Part shown: piece after piece, positions 1 through 7,246 of the stretch
How positions within the stretch are numbered: the stretch's first letter is position 1
Layout of the letters: each line of letters starts with the position of its first letter
Source of the DNA: Stenotrophomonas maltophilia
GTDB lineage: Bacteria; Pseudomonadota; Gammaproteobacteria; Xanthomonadales; Xanthomonadaceae
Assembly (NCBI GenBank): GCA_002386405.1
Contig: DGIP01000068.1
Span: 1 to 16,057 of the forward strand
Reading direction: 5' to 3'
DNA: 16,057 bases
Made by a program: the position numbers and the translations under genes
Notes under the pieces: model-generated
What the model was told of the DNA's origin: nothing
The model's database searches: none
The model's input: only the letters and a program-made list of their open reading frames with translations

Positions 1-768
1 CGCTCCACCCGCAGCCTGCGCCTCACCGCCGAGGGCGTGCTCTACCTGCCCTACGCCCAGGACCTGCTGGACACCCTGCATGAGGGCCAGGCCCGGGTGC
101 GCGGCGAAGATGCCGAGCTGCGTGGCGTGCTGCAGGTGGCCGCGCCGTCGGACCTGGGCCGCAATGTGCTGCTGCCCTGGCTGACCGAGTTCCGCGCCGC
201 GCATCCGAAGCTGCAGCTGCGCCTGCTGCTGTCCGACCAGGTGGCCGACGTGTTCCGCGATCCGGTGGATATCGCGTTCCGGCTGGGCCGCTTCGACACC
301 GCCAGCTACGTGGCGCTGCCGCTGCTGCCGGGCAACCGGCGCGTGCTGTGCGCCGCGCCTTCTTACCTGGAGCGGCAGGGCACGCCGGCCTCGCTGGACG
401 CGCTCAAGGACCACCACTGCCTGGTCTACCAGCTCGCCGGGCGCCCCTATGACCGCTGGAGTTTCGAGCAGGACGGCCGGCGCGTGGTGGTGCCGGTGCG
501 CGGCCAGCTGGTGTGCGATGACGCCGACGTGGTGCGGCGCTGGGCGGTGGCCGGCGAAGGCATCGTGTTCAAGTCGTGGCTGGACGTGGCCGACGATGTG
601 CGCGCCGGGCGCCTGCAGGTGCTGATGGGGGGCGCAGGCGACAGCCTGCCGTTGAACCTGGTGTGCCCGCACCGCAAGCAGTTTTCGCCCGCGATCCGCC
701 AGCTGCATGCGTTGTGCGCCCAGCGACTGCAGCCGATGCTGGCTGATCTGCCGGGACGTGCGCTGTAG
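1..768 (+). CDS. LysR-family transcriptional regulator, 5' end cut off by the window edge
   Basis: The reading frame is open from base 1 to the TAG at 766-768, giving 255 visible residues. It begins with RSTRSLRLTAEG, the end of the LysR winged helix-turn-helix (family pattern R.TR.L.LT..G), so about 50 N-terminal residues lie outside the window. An internal ATG at 37 is not the true start. The rest matches the LysR effector-binding domain: an opening like LRGVLQVAAPSDLGRNVLLP, then PWLTEFRAAHPKLQLRLLLSD, and later VVRRWAVAGEGIVFKSWLDVADD. This subgroup commonly senses a small metabolite, but the ligand cannot be read here. A LysE-type exporter follows on the same strand and is a plausible target. 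The divergent neighbour that LysR genes often control would be outside the window. Confidence 0.93.
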   Translation, partial: RSTRSLRLTAEGVLYLPYAQDLLDTLHEGQARVRGEDAELRGVLQVAAPSDLGRNVLLPWLTEFRAAHPKLQLRLLLSDQVADVFRDPVDIAFRLGRFDTASYVALPLLPGNRRVLCAAPSYLERQGTPASLDALKDHHCLVYQLAGRPYDRWSFEQDGRRVVVPVRGQLVCDDADVVRRWAVAGEGIVFKSWLDVADDVRAGRLQVLMGGAGDSLPLNLVCPHRKQFSPAIRQLHALCAQRLQPMLADLPGRAL

Positions 769-772
769 CGCT

Positions 773-797
773 GTCGGCACCGGGCCGGGTAGCCGAC
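773..797 (+). repeat. Hairpin between the lysR-like and lysE-like genes
   Basis: GTCGGCACC (773-781) pairs with GGT-A-GCCGAC (788-797), giving nine base pairs with one bulged A and a six-base loop. No T-run follows, so it is not a standard intrinsic terminator. It is preceded by GTAG, formed by the lysR stop codon, so a degenerate GTAG-headed palindrome is possible but unproven. It lies upstream of the chosen exporter start at 829 and would be in its leader if the two genes share a transcript. Confidence 0.35.
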
Positions 798-828
798 AAT
801 GGCGGCCCCCCGAATTCGAGTCATCGCC

Positions 829-1455
829 ATGCCGTGGATGGGCATCCAGGACCTGTGGACCTTCGTCATCGCCGTGCTGGTGTTCCTGGCGCTGCCGGGC
901 CCGGGTACCTTCACCCTGCTCACCGCCACCGGGCGCGGTGGCGTGCGCGGCGGCTATACCGCCCTGTTCGGGCTGCTGCTGGGCGACCAGATCCTGATGT
1001 GGCTGGCGGTGGCCGGCGTGGCCGCCCTGCTCAAGGCCAACCCGCTGGTGTTCCACGCGGTGCAGTACCTCGGTGCGGCCTACCTGGTGTGGGTGGGCAT
1101 CGGCCTGCTGCGGCCCGCGCCGGCCAGCGGTGACACCGGCGGCATCCGGCTGCAGCCGGGGCACTACTTCCGCCAGGCGGTGCTGATCAGCCTGCTGAAC
1201 CCCAAGGCGATCATCTTCTACATGGCGTTCCTGCCGCTGTTCATCGACCCGGCGCGGCACCAGGGCGTGGTGACGTTCGCGACCATGGCCACGCTGATCT
1301 TCGTGCTCAGCCTGGCGTACTGCTCGGTGCTGATCGGGGTGGGCAACCTGTTGCGCCGTCGGATCATCCAGCACCCGCGTGTGGGGGTAGTACTGAAACG
1401 CATCGCGGGGGTTTTCCTGATCGGGTTTGGCGTGCGCCTGGGGCTGAGTGGCTGA
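829..1455 (+). CDS. LysE/RhtB-family amino acid or metabolite exporter
   Basis: A 208-residue inner-membrane protein of the LysE/RhtB family, which exports amino acids or related small metabolites by proton-coupled transport. The family length is about 200-215. Visible marks are the N-terminal helix with PGPG (residues 23-26), a GxxGLLLGD segment near 48-53, SLLNPKAIIFYMAFLPLF (121-138, the conserved NPKA motif) and several strongly hydrophobic stretches. Three in-frame starts are possible at 799, 829 and 838. I chose 829 because GAG at 818-820 lies eight bases upstream and the membrane helix begins soon after. The 799 start would add ten residues and run into the hairpin. The gene follows a lysR-like gene on the same strand. 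The substrate cannot be assigned from the sequence. Confidence 0.88.
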   Translation: MPWMGIQDLWTFVIAVLVFLALPGPGTFTLLTATGRGGVRGGYTALFGLLLGDQILMWLAVAGVAALLKANPLVFHAVQYLGAAYLVWVGIGLLRPAPASGDTGGIRLQPGHYFRQAVLISLLNPKAIIFYMAFLPLFIDPARHQGVVTFATMATLIFVLSLAYCSVLIGVGNLLRRRIIQHPRVGVVLKRIAGVFLIGFGVRLGLSG

Positions 1456-1619
1456 ACGCTTGGGGGGCGGGCGTTTGGCCTGGGATCCCGGCCTGAAGCG
1501 ATAGACCGCGTCATCGAAGCGGCCCCCGGCGATCGATAGCGCGTAATTCTTCCCGGGCGCCGGCCGGTGTCCAATCGGTGCCATCGCGGGCATCCGACCC
1601 GTGGCGAGGCACCTTCGAG

Positions 1620-2003
1620 ATGACGCCCCCCGTGTACTTCGTGCAGCACCTGGCCGGCCACGACGAGCGCCTGCTGGCATTGAGCACCGACCGCGTCGAC
1701 CTGGCCCACCCCTCGGTCCAGCGGATCATGGCGGACCTGCAGCCGCTGGATCGCATCGAGCTGCGCGGCTGCCGCTTCGATTGCGCTGCCAGCCTGCTGC
1801 TGGGGCTGCGCCGGCGCATCTGCGAAGCCGAGGCCGACGCCTGCGGCTGGCGGGTATTCGATGAACGGGGGGTCCTGCGCTGCAAGAAACTTCCCGACGA
1901 CACCTGCGTGGTCTATCCACAGGGCGCCGCCGATGTGGCGCGCTGGGGCCCCTTGATCGCGGCCAGCCGGGTTGTGCCAAATTCGTCAACGTGGGCTATT
2001 TGA
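1620..2003 (+). CDS. Small cysteine-rich hypothetical protein
   Basis: I do not recognise this 127-residue protein. It has no signal peptide and no membrane segment, and it looks like a soluble alpha/beta protein. Six cysteines are present at about 51, 55, 68, 75, 88 and 96, including a CRFDC pair, which is many for a cytoplasmic protein of this size. The ATG at 1620 was chosen because GAGG at 1606-1609 lies ten bases upstream. A GTG at 1578 would extend it by 14 residues of less convincing sequence. Support for coding is the third-position GC bias in this frame, the clean ATG with a ribosome site, and placement between two genes on the same strand. Its role is unknown. Metal binding or a redox role for the cysteines is only a possibility. 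Confidence 0.68.
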   Translation: MTPPVYFVQHLAGHDERLLALSTDRVDLAHPSVQRIMADLQPLDRIELRGCRFDCAASLLLGLRRRICEAEADACGWRVFDERGVLRCKKLPDDTCVVYPQGAADVARWGPLIAASRVVPNSSTWAI

Positions 2004-2103
2004 AATGATCGTCAAGGGATTCACGACGTCCGGCAGTAGTAATGCTGCGCCGCGTTCGGTCACACTCGGAAAATTGTCGATACCAGTCACTCTGTGAGGT
2101 TCC

Positions 2104-3534
2104 ATGTCATCGCTGCTACGGCGCAAGTCGCTCGATTCCGTCACTGTCCATGAAGCCGGCAGGAGCCTCATCCGCACCTTGAGTTGGCCGCACCTGATCG
2201 CCATGGGCATCGGTGCCATCGTGGGTACCGGCATCTACACGCTGATCGGCGTGGGTGCCAATCTCGCCGGCCCGGCGGTGCTGATCTCCTTCGCCATCGC
2301 CGGTGCGGTCTGCGCCTGCGCGGCGCTGTCCTACGCCGAGCTGTCCACCATGATGCCGGCCGCCGGCAGCGCCTACACCTACAGCTACACCGCACTGGGC
2401 GAAATCTTCGCCTGGGTGGTCGGCTGGAGCCTGATCCTGGAGTACTCACTGGTGGTGAGTACGGTGGCGGTGGGGTGGTCCGGCTACTTCGTCGGCTTCC
2501 TGGAATGGATACACGGCAACACCGGCATCGACATGCGGCTGCCGTTGGCCCTGTCGGCCGGCCCACATGTGGAAGGCGGCGTGTTCAACCTGCCCGCCGT
2601 GATCATCACCTGGGTGGTCGCCGGCGGCCTGATGCTGGGCACCAAGGAGAGTGCCACGCTCAATGCGATCCTGGTGGTGCTGAAGATCATCGCGCTGGGC
2701 GTGTTCGTCGCCGTGGCGCTGCCCGCGTTCGATTCGGCCAACCTGCACCCGTTCATGCCGCACGGCTTCGCCAAGACGCTGGGCCCGGATGGCGTGGAGC
2801 GTGGCGTGATGGCGGCGGCCGCCATCATCTTCTTCGCCTTCTACGGCTTCGATGCCATCTCCACCGCGGCCGAGGAAACCAAGAACCCGGGCCGTGACCT
2901 GTCGATCGGCATCATCGGCTCGATGGTCGGCTGCACCATCATCTACATGCTGGTGGCATTGGCCGCCGTTGGCGCGATGAGCTACGCGGTGTTCGGCCAC
3001 AGCGCCGAACCGCTGGCCTTGATCATGCGCGAACTGGGCCAGCCCAAGGCGGCGGCGGTCATCGGCGTGGTGGCGATCATCGCGCTGCCCACCGTGCTGC
3101 TGGCCTTCCTGTTCGGCCAGAGCCGCGTGTTCTTCGTCATGGGCCGCGATGGCCTCCTGCCGCGCGGCCTGTCGGCAGTGAACAAGCGCACCGGTACCCC
3201 GGTGGCCACCACGTTGTTCAGTGCTGCCGTGGTCTCGGCCCTGGCCGGCGTGGCGCGGCTGGACGAGATTGCCGCGCTGGCCAATGCCGGCACGCTGGCA
3301 GCCTTCACTGCCGTGGGTATCTGCCTGGTGGTGATGCGCAAGCGTGCACCGGATGCCAAGCGCACCTTCCGCACGCCGATTGCCTGGTTCATCGGGCCGG
3401 CGGCGGCGCTGGGCTGCATCTACCTGTTCATCAGCCTGCCGAGCAGCACCCAACTGTACTTCCTGATCTGGAACGTGATCGGCCTGGCGGTGTATTTCCT
3501 CTACAGCCGCCGCAACGCGCTGATCGGCCGTTGA
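2104..3534 (+). CDS. APC-superfamily amino acid permease (CAT/YfnA-like)
   Basis: A 476-residue inner-membrane transporter with about 12 predicted helices. It resembles the cationic amino acid transporter branch of the APC superfamily, which moves amino acids across the cytoplasmic membrane. Visible motifs are GIGAIVGTGIYTLIG (35-49, the unwound helix-1 substrate site), YAELSTMMPAAGSAYTYSY (77-95), GEIFAWVVGWSLILEY (99-114) and FFAFYGFDAISTAAEETKNP (243-262). All are typical of this branch, and length and order look intact. The ATG at 2104 has GAGG at 2096-2099, four bases upstream. It stands alone: 100 bases separate it from the small gene before it, and a GTAG-headed hairpin follows within 15 bases of its stop. 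CAT-like prokaryotic permeases have varied substrates, so lysine or arginine specificity should not be assumed. Confidence 0.93.
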   Translation: MSSLLRRKSLDSVTVHEAGRSLIRTLSWPHLIAMGIGAIVGTGIYTLIGVGANLAGPAVLISFAIAGAVCACAALSYAELSTMMPAAGSAYTYSYTALGEIFAWVVGWSLILEYSLVVSTVAVGWSGYFVGFLEWIHGNTGIDMRLPLALSAGPHVEGGVFNLPAVIITWVVAGGLMLGTKESATLNAILVVLKIIALGVFVAVALPAFDSANLHPFMPHGFAKTLGPDGVERGVMAAAAIIFFAFYGFDAISTAAEETKNPGRDLSIGIIGSMVGCTIIYMLVALAAVGAMSYAVFGHSAEPLALIMRELGQPKAAAVIGVVAIIALPTVLLAFLFGQSRVFFVMGRDGLLPRGLSAVNKRTGTPVATTLFSAAVVSALAGVARLDEIAALANAGTLAAFTAVGICLVVMRKRAPDAKRTFRTPIAWFIGPAAALGCIYLFISLPSSTQLYFLIWNVIGLAVYFLYSRRNALIGR

Positions 3535-3544
3535 GGCCTTGACG

Positions 3545-3573
3545 GTAGGGGTGCCGGGCGTTGCCCGGCACCC
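3545..3573 (+). repeat. GTAG-headed extragenic palindrome (SMAG/REP-like), possible terminator
   Basis: GTAG at 3545-3548 is followed by a perfect 11-bp stem, GGGTGCCGGGC (3549-3559) and GCCCGGCACCC (3563-3573), with loop GTT. A short palindrome with a GTAG head is the signature described for SMAG elements in Stenotrophomonas maltophilia, a REP-type family thought to be mobilised by RAYT transposases. It sits between two convergent genes, 11 bases after the permease stop and 6 bases before the dipeptidase stop. On the plus strand six Ts follow at 3583-3588, after a nine-base gap and inside the last codons of the dipeptidase gene. It may therefore help end permease transcription. Family assignment rests on recognition of the pattern, not on a repeat search. 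Confidence 0.7.
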
Positions 3574-3579
3574 GACCGG

Positions 3580-4815
3580 TCATTTTTTACTGGCATGATC
3601 CTGCGCCTGCTGCAACACACGCAGCAGGTTGCCTCCCCAGATCCCCGCGATCTGCTTCTCGGTGTAGCCCTTGCGCAGCAGCCAGGCGGTGATCTTCGGT
3701 AGATCGCTCACGTCCTGCAGGTCGGCCAGGCCACCGCCGCCGTCCCAGTCCAGCCCGATGCCCACATGCTCGGGACCGACCACGGCCAGGATGTGCTCGA
3801 AGTGCGCAAAGAAGTCCTCCAGGGTCGCCTTGCGCAACGGCAGGCGCTGGTCGATCTCCGCCAGGCCCTGCTTGAGCTGCACGCCCTGGGCCATGCTCAG
3901 GTCATCGTAGTCGGCGCCGATCTGCTTCATCAGCGCGTCTTCGGCCTGCTTGCGCGCCTCGTTCTTGCCAGTGTCGATCAGGTAGCCGCCATAGGCGTTC
4001 ACCTGGATCACCCCACCGGCCTTGGCCAGCTGCTTCAGGCGCACATCGTCCAGGTTGCGCGGGTGGTTGTAGATCGCCTTGGCCGAACTGTGCGACAGCA
4101 CGAACGGCACCGGCATGCGCTGGATCAGATCGTCGAACACCGCATCGGAGGCATGCGACTGGTCGATCACGATGCCAAGACGCACCGCCTCGTCCACCAA
4201 TGCCTTGCCGGCCGGGCTCAGGCCCTTCCATTCGGGGCCCTTGCTGTCGGTGGCCGAATCGGCGAACTCGTTGTTGGCGAAATGCACCGTGCTGAGCAGG
4301 CGCAGGCCGGCCTGGTGGTAGAAGCTGAGCAGCGTGGGGTCGTCGACCAGCGGGCTGGCGTTCTCCATGCTGATGTAGACCACGCGCTTGCCGGCTGCCT
4401 TGATCCGGGCGGCATCGGCGGCGGTCAGTGCCAGCGCGAAGGTATCCGGATGCGCGGCGAGCATCTCGCGGATTTCCATCAATCGCAGCAGGCCCGCATC
4501 GCGGTCGTGCTGGTGTGCGGCCGGGCTGCGGTCGCCCTGGTCGGTGTAGATGGCCCAGAAGCCGCCGTCCAGTGCGCCGTCCACCATGCGCGGAAGATCC
4601 ACCTGCGACAGCGCGTTGTGGTCGTGGCGCTGCTGGATGTCGAAGCCTTCGCGGTGGAAGTTCGCCGGCGTGTCCAGATGGCTGTCGAGGGTGAGCAGTT
4701 TTTTCTGCAGGGTGGCAGCGCGCGCAAGCTCCTGCGCGCTGAATTCGATGGCCTGGGCCGACAGCGGCGCACACAGCGCCAGTGACACCAGCAGGGGCAG
4801 ACTGCGCAACGTCAT
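3580..4815 (-). CDS. Exported membrane dipeptidase, peptidase family M19
   Basis: A 411-residue zinc dipeptidase of the renal-dipeptidase (M19) family, which cleaves dipeptides and in some members D-amino-acid-containing ones. The N-terminus MTLRSLPLLVSLALCAPLSAQA is a Sec signal peptide with probable cleavage after AQA, so the enzyme acts in the periplasm. The expected metal and catalytic residues are present: H46 and D48 in DSHLDTP, E151 in SMENAS, H221 in DQSHAS, H242 in LSHSS and D356 in GIGLDWDGG. The C-terminus carries GGNLLRVL, another family mark. A GAGAGG ribosome site (4825-4820) lies four bases before the ATG. The stop of the rRNA methyltransferase gene is 15 bases upstream, so the two are very likely co-transcribed, with the methyltransferase first. 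Confidence 0.95.
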   Translation of the reverse strand: MTLRSLPLLVSLALCAPLSAQAIEFSAQELARAATLQKKLLTLDSHLDTPANFHREGFDIQQRHDHNALSQVDLPRMVDGALDGGFWAIYTDQGDRSPAAHQHDRDAGLLRLMEIREMLAAHPDTFALALTAADAARIKAAGKRVVYISMENASPLVDDPTLLSFYHQAGLRLLSTVHFANNEFADSATDSKGPEWKGLSPAGKALVDEAVRLGIVIDQSHASDAVFDDLIQRMPVPFVLSHSSAKAIYNHPRNLDDVRLKQLAKAGGVIQVNAYGGYLIDTGKNEARKQAEDALMKQIGADYDDLSMAQGVQLKQGLAEIDQRLPLRKATLEDFFAHFEHILAVVGPEHVGIGLDWDGGGGLADLQDVSDLPKITAWLLRKGYTEKQIAGIWGGNLLRVLQQAQDHASKK

Positions 4816-4830
4816 GACGCCTCTCTTTTT

Positions 4831-6003
4831 TTAGTCCAGCACGCGGCAGAACACGGCCTTGAGGTAGCGCGATTCCCGCACGTGGGCCATGAACGGGTGA
4901 TCCGGGCCCGCGCCGGACACCTTCAGGATCTGGATGGTGCGGCCGGAGTAGAACGCCGCGCGGCGCAGCATGTCCAGGAACTGGTCCTCGGCCACCAGGC
5001 CGGTGCACGAGAACGTGGCGAACAGGCCGCCCGGCTTGACCACGCCCAGCGCCAGCTTGTTCATGTCCAGGTACTTCTTCAGCGCGGTGATCACCTGGTC
5101 GCGGTCGCGGGTCATCTTCGCCGGGTCCAGGATCACCACGTCGAACTGCTCGCCGCGGTTGGCCGCGTCGCGCAGCCACGGGAAGATGTCGGACTGCACG
5201 AAGCGCGGGCGCACGTTGTTCAGGCGCGCATTGCCCTTGGCGATGGCGATCACGTCTTCATCGATATCGATGCCCAGCACGTCCGAGGCACCGCGCGCCG
5301 CGGCATACACCGCAAAGCCACCGGTGTTGCAGCACAGGTCCAGCACCGACTTGCCTTCCACTTCCTGGCTCAGCCACTGGCGGTTCTCGCGCTGGTCGGC
5401 GAAGAAACCGGTCTTGTGCGCACCGGCCGGGTCGGCGCGGAACTTCACGCCGTACTCGGTGATGACCGAGGCTTCGGTGGTGGTGTTGCCGTGGAAGTCG
5501 AAGCTTTCCTGCTTCTGCACGTGTTCGTCGGCGAAGCTGTGGAAGCGGCAGCCCGGGAACTGCTCGCGCAGCGCCTCGTAGACCCACTCGCGGTGGCGGA
5601 ACATGCCGGCGGCGAAGAACTCCACCACCACCAGGTCGCCGTAGCGGTCCACCACCAGGCCGGACAGGCCGTCGCCCTCGCTGTGCACCACGCGCCAGGC
5701 ATCGGAAATTGCGTCCAGCTTCAGGACATCACGGCGCAGCGACACCGCCTGGGCGATCTTCCGCGAGAACCAGCCGGCATCGACGGGGACGCGCTGGTCG
5801 GTCTCGAGGATACGCACGGCGATGCGCGAATGACCGTTGTAGAAGCCACGCCCAATCCACTCCCCATCCACGCCGACCACGTCGACGATGGCGCCGGGCT
5901 TCGGGCGGACGGTGGGCTTTTCGACCAGTTTCTGGAAGATCCACGGGTGGCTGGAGCGCCAGGCGTTTTTAAGGCGGACAACGGGAGTGGGGACGGTATT
6001 CAT
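4831..6003 (-). CDS. rlmI: 23S rRNA cytosine methyltransferase, RlmI-like (COG1092)
   Basis: A 390-residue class I SAM-dependent methyltransferase with an N-terminal PUA domain. RlmI makes m5C1962 in 23S rRNA. Visible in order are a PUA-type start LKNAWRSSHPWIFQKLVEKP (11-30), a linker with VVHSEGDGLSGLVVDRYGD (105-123), HKTGFFADQRENR (196-208, hallmark of the RlmI/RlmK group), the SAM motif LDLCCNTGGFA (221-231), acidic GIDID (244-248), DPAKMT (293-298) and FSCTGLV (331-337) with the likely catalytic C333. Family DPPK and SCSG appear here as DPAK and SCTG. An upstream in-frame ATG at 6027 would add eight residues. I chose 6003 because AGG precedes it closely and the PUA domain begins soon after. 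The symbol is by family resemblance. The dipeptidase gene follows 15 bases downstream. Confidence 0.88.
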   Translation of the reverse strand: MNTVPTPVVRLKNAWRSSHPWIFQKLVEKPTVRPKPGAIVDVVGVDGEWIGRGFYNGHSRIAVRILETDQRVPVDAGWFSRKIAQAVSLRRDVLKLDAISDAWRVVHSEGDGLSGLVVDRYGDLVVVEFFAAGMFRHREWVYEALREQFPGCRFHSFADEHVQKQESFDFHGNTTTEASVITEYGVKFRADPAGAHKTGFFADQRENRQWLSQEVEGKSVLDLCCNTGGFAVYAAARGASDVLGIDIDEDVIAIAKGNARLNNVRPRFVQSDIFPWLRDAANRGEQFDVVILDPAKMTRDRDQVITALKKYLDMNKLALGVVKPGGLFATFSCTGLVAEDQFLDMLRRAAFYSGRTIQILKVSGAGPDHPFMAHVRESRYLKAVFCRVLD

Positions 6004-6046
6004 CTGCCTATTGTAGACGGGCGCCATGGCCCGGCAGCCCGCCGAT

Positions 6047-6075
6047 TTGACGCCAACCCATTCAGCCCGCAGAAT
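6047..6075 (+). promoter_or_regulatory. Sigma70-type promoter of the riboswitch-TerC transcript
   Basis: TTGACG (6047-6052, five of six consensus bases) and CAGAAT (6070-6075, four of six) are separated by exactly 17 bases. The expected transcription start near 6082 falls a few bases before the conserved GGGGAGTAGC opening of the riboswitch. That fit between promoter and aptamer is the main support. The promoter lies between the divergent rRNA methyltransferase gene and the riboswitch. Confidence 0.65.
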
Positions 6076-6082
6076 CGGCCCC

Positions 6083-6206
6083 AGAAGGGGAGTAGCTCCC
6101 AGACGTTGTCGCCGTCAATTCGAGCCCGCAGGCTCCGGTGCAACGGCAGTCCCACCCGGTGGGACTGCGAGCGAGACCTTCGCCGTATGGCGAAGCTCTG
6201 TCCCCG
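6083..6206 (+). promoter_or_regulatory. yybP-ykoY family Mn2+ riboswitch upstream of the TerC/Alx gene
   Basis: The segment carries the conserved marks of the yybP-ykoY leader: the opening GGGGAGTAGC (6087-6096), GCGAGACCTT (6171-6180) and a closing TCCCC (6201-6205) that pairs with GGGGA (6087-6091). Internal helices are GAGCC/GGCTC (6122-6126 with 6131-6135), GCCGT/ACGGC (6111-6115 with 6143-6147), a ten-pair hairpin (6146-6155 with 6159-6168; it shares G6146 and C6147 with the preceding helix, so both cannot be full length at once) and CTTCGCC/GGCGAAG (6178-6184 with 6189-6195). The family senses Mn2+ and typically sits upstream of mntP or of TerC/Alx genes, exactly the context here. It begins at the expected transcription start of the promoter at 6047. 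The expression platform lies in 6206-6280. Helix limits were read by eye. Confidence 0.88.
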
Positions 6207-6221
6207 GATCCCCTCCGATCC

Positions 6222-6273
6222 TCCGTTGCAGATCCTCGCCGTCCGGCTTGAGGCATTTCATTCATTCAACGGA
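6222..6273 (+). promoter_or_regulatory. Possible expression platform hiding the ribosome site of the TerC/Alx gene
   Basis: TCCGTTG (6222-6228) is perfectly complementary to CAACGGA (6267-6273), which contains the only Shine-Dalgarno-like bases (CGGA, seven bases before the ATG at 6281). The overlapping CCGTTGCA (6223-6230) is perfectly complementary to TGCAACGG (6139-6146) inside the aptamer. The two pairings exclude each other, as expected for a translational switch. Which one is favoured with Mn2+ cannot be decided by reading. Confidence 0.45.
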
Positions 6274-6280
6274 CAAACTC

Positions 6281-7237
6281 ATGCAGACGATCGGTAATTT
6301 GTGGTTGTGGGGCGGCTTCGGCGCGGTGGTGATCATCGCGCTGCTGGTCGATCTGGTACTGATGCGACACGGCGGCCCGCACAAGGTGACCTTCAAGGAG
6401 GCCCTGTGGTGGTCGATCGGCTGGGTCGCCCTCGCCTTGGCCTTCAACGGTGGCCTCTGGTACTACCTGAACGAGACCGCCGGCCAGGTGGTGGCCAACA
6501 AGGTCGGCCTGGAGTTCCTGACTGGTTACCTGGTCGAGAAGGCCCTCGCGGTAGACAACATCTTCGTGTTCCTGATGATCATGGGTTACTTCGCCGTGCC
6601 CGAGGAACAGCGCCAGAAGGTGCTGATCATCGGCATCCTGGGTGCGATCGTGCTGCGTACGATCATGATCTTCGCCGGCAGCGTGCTGCTCACCAAGTTC
6701 CATTGGCTGCTCTACGTGTTCGGCGCGTTCCTGCTCTTCACCGGCTGGAAGATGTGGTTCTCGGCTGGCCAGGAGCCTGACCTGGAGACCAACCCGGCCC
6801 TGCGCTGGATGCGCAAGCACCTGCGCCTGCTGCCCGATTACGCCGGCAATGCCATGAGCGTCATGCGCGACGGCAAACGCTGGTACACCCCGCTGTTCGT
6901 GGTGCTGATCCTGATTGCCGTGACCGACGTTATCTTCGCGGTGGATAGCATCCCGGCCATCTTCGCGATCACCACCGACCCGTTCATCGTGCTCACCTCC
7001 AACGTGTTCGCGGTGCTGGGCCTGCGCGCCATGTTCTTCCTGCTGGCCGGCATGGCCGACCGCTTCCACCTGCTTCCGTACGGCCTGGCCCTGGTGCTGG
7101 CCTTCATCGGCGCCAAGATGATGCTGATCGACATCTTCAAGATCCCCACCCCGATCTCGCTGGGCGTGGTCGCGCTGATCATCGCCGCCACCGTGGTGCT
7201 GAGCCTGAAGAACCCGCCGAAGACCGGCGACGCGTAA
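6281..7237 (+). CDS. TerC/Alx-family integral membrane protein
   Basis: A 318-residue inner-membrane protein of the TerC family, close to Alx type, with about nine hydrophobic segments. Family marks are YLVEKALAVDNIFVFLMIMGYF (83-104) and the repeat-related VTDVIFAVDSIPAIFAI (214-230) followed by TTDPFIVLTSNVFAVLGLRAMFF (231-253). The acidic residues E86, D92, D216 and D222 lie inside membrane segments, which fits metal handling. Members are linked to manganese export or metallation of exported proteins and to tellurite resistance or alkaline response. The yybP-ykoY leader just upstream strongly favours the manganese role. The ATG at 6281 is the first start after the riboswitch. The frame stays open upstream through the leader, but that part is non-coding. 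The ribosome site is weak (CGGA), consistent with translational control. Confidence 0.94.
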   Translation: MQTIGNLWLWGGFGAVVIIALLVDLVLMRHGGPHKVTFKEALWWSIGWVALALAFNGGLWYYLNETAGQVVANKVGLEFLTGYLVEKALAVDNIFVFLMIMGYFAVPEEQRQKVLIIGILGAIVLRTIMIFAGSVLLTKFHWLLYVFGAFLLFTGWKMWFSAGQEPDLETNPALRWMRKHLRLLPDYAGNAMSVMRDGKRWYTPLFVVLILIAVTDVIFAVDSIPAIFAITTDPFIVLTSNVFAVLGLRAMFFLLAGMADRFHLLPYGLALVLAFIGAKMMLIDIFKIPTPISLGVVALIIAATVVLSLKNPPKTGDA

Positions 7238-7246
7238 CCCCTGATC

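Noticed and set aside
1477..1493. Near-palindrome GGCCTGGGATCCCGGCC after the LysE-type gene
   Set aside because: The centre has no room for a normal loop without a bulge, and no T-run follows. It could be a chance GC palindrome, so I do not call it a terminator or operator.
2446..3453. A 335-codon minus-strand frame inside the amino acid permease gene
   Set aside because: The His/Gly/Gln/Asp-rich translation is typical of the reverse complement of hydrophobic GC-rich coding DNA. The plus strand has the real permease.
6206..6235. Three GATCC repeats after the riboswitch aptamer
   Set aside because: They allow several weak alternative stems but none is long or followed by a T-run. They may take part in the expression platform, but I cannot support a specific role.
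4882..6297. A 471-codon open frame on the plus strand over the rRNA methyltransferase gene and the riboswitch
   Set aside because: It is the antisense shadow of a gene with clear motifs and its end runs through the riboswitch. Composition is low-complexity and no family is recognisable.
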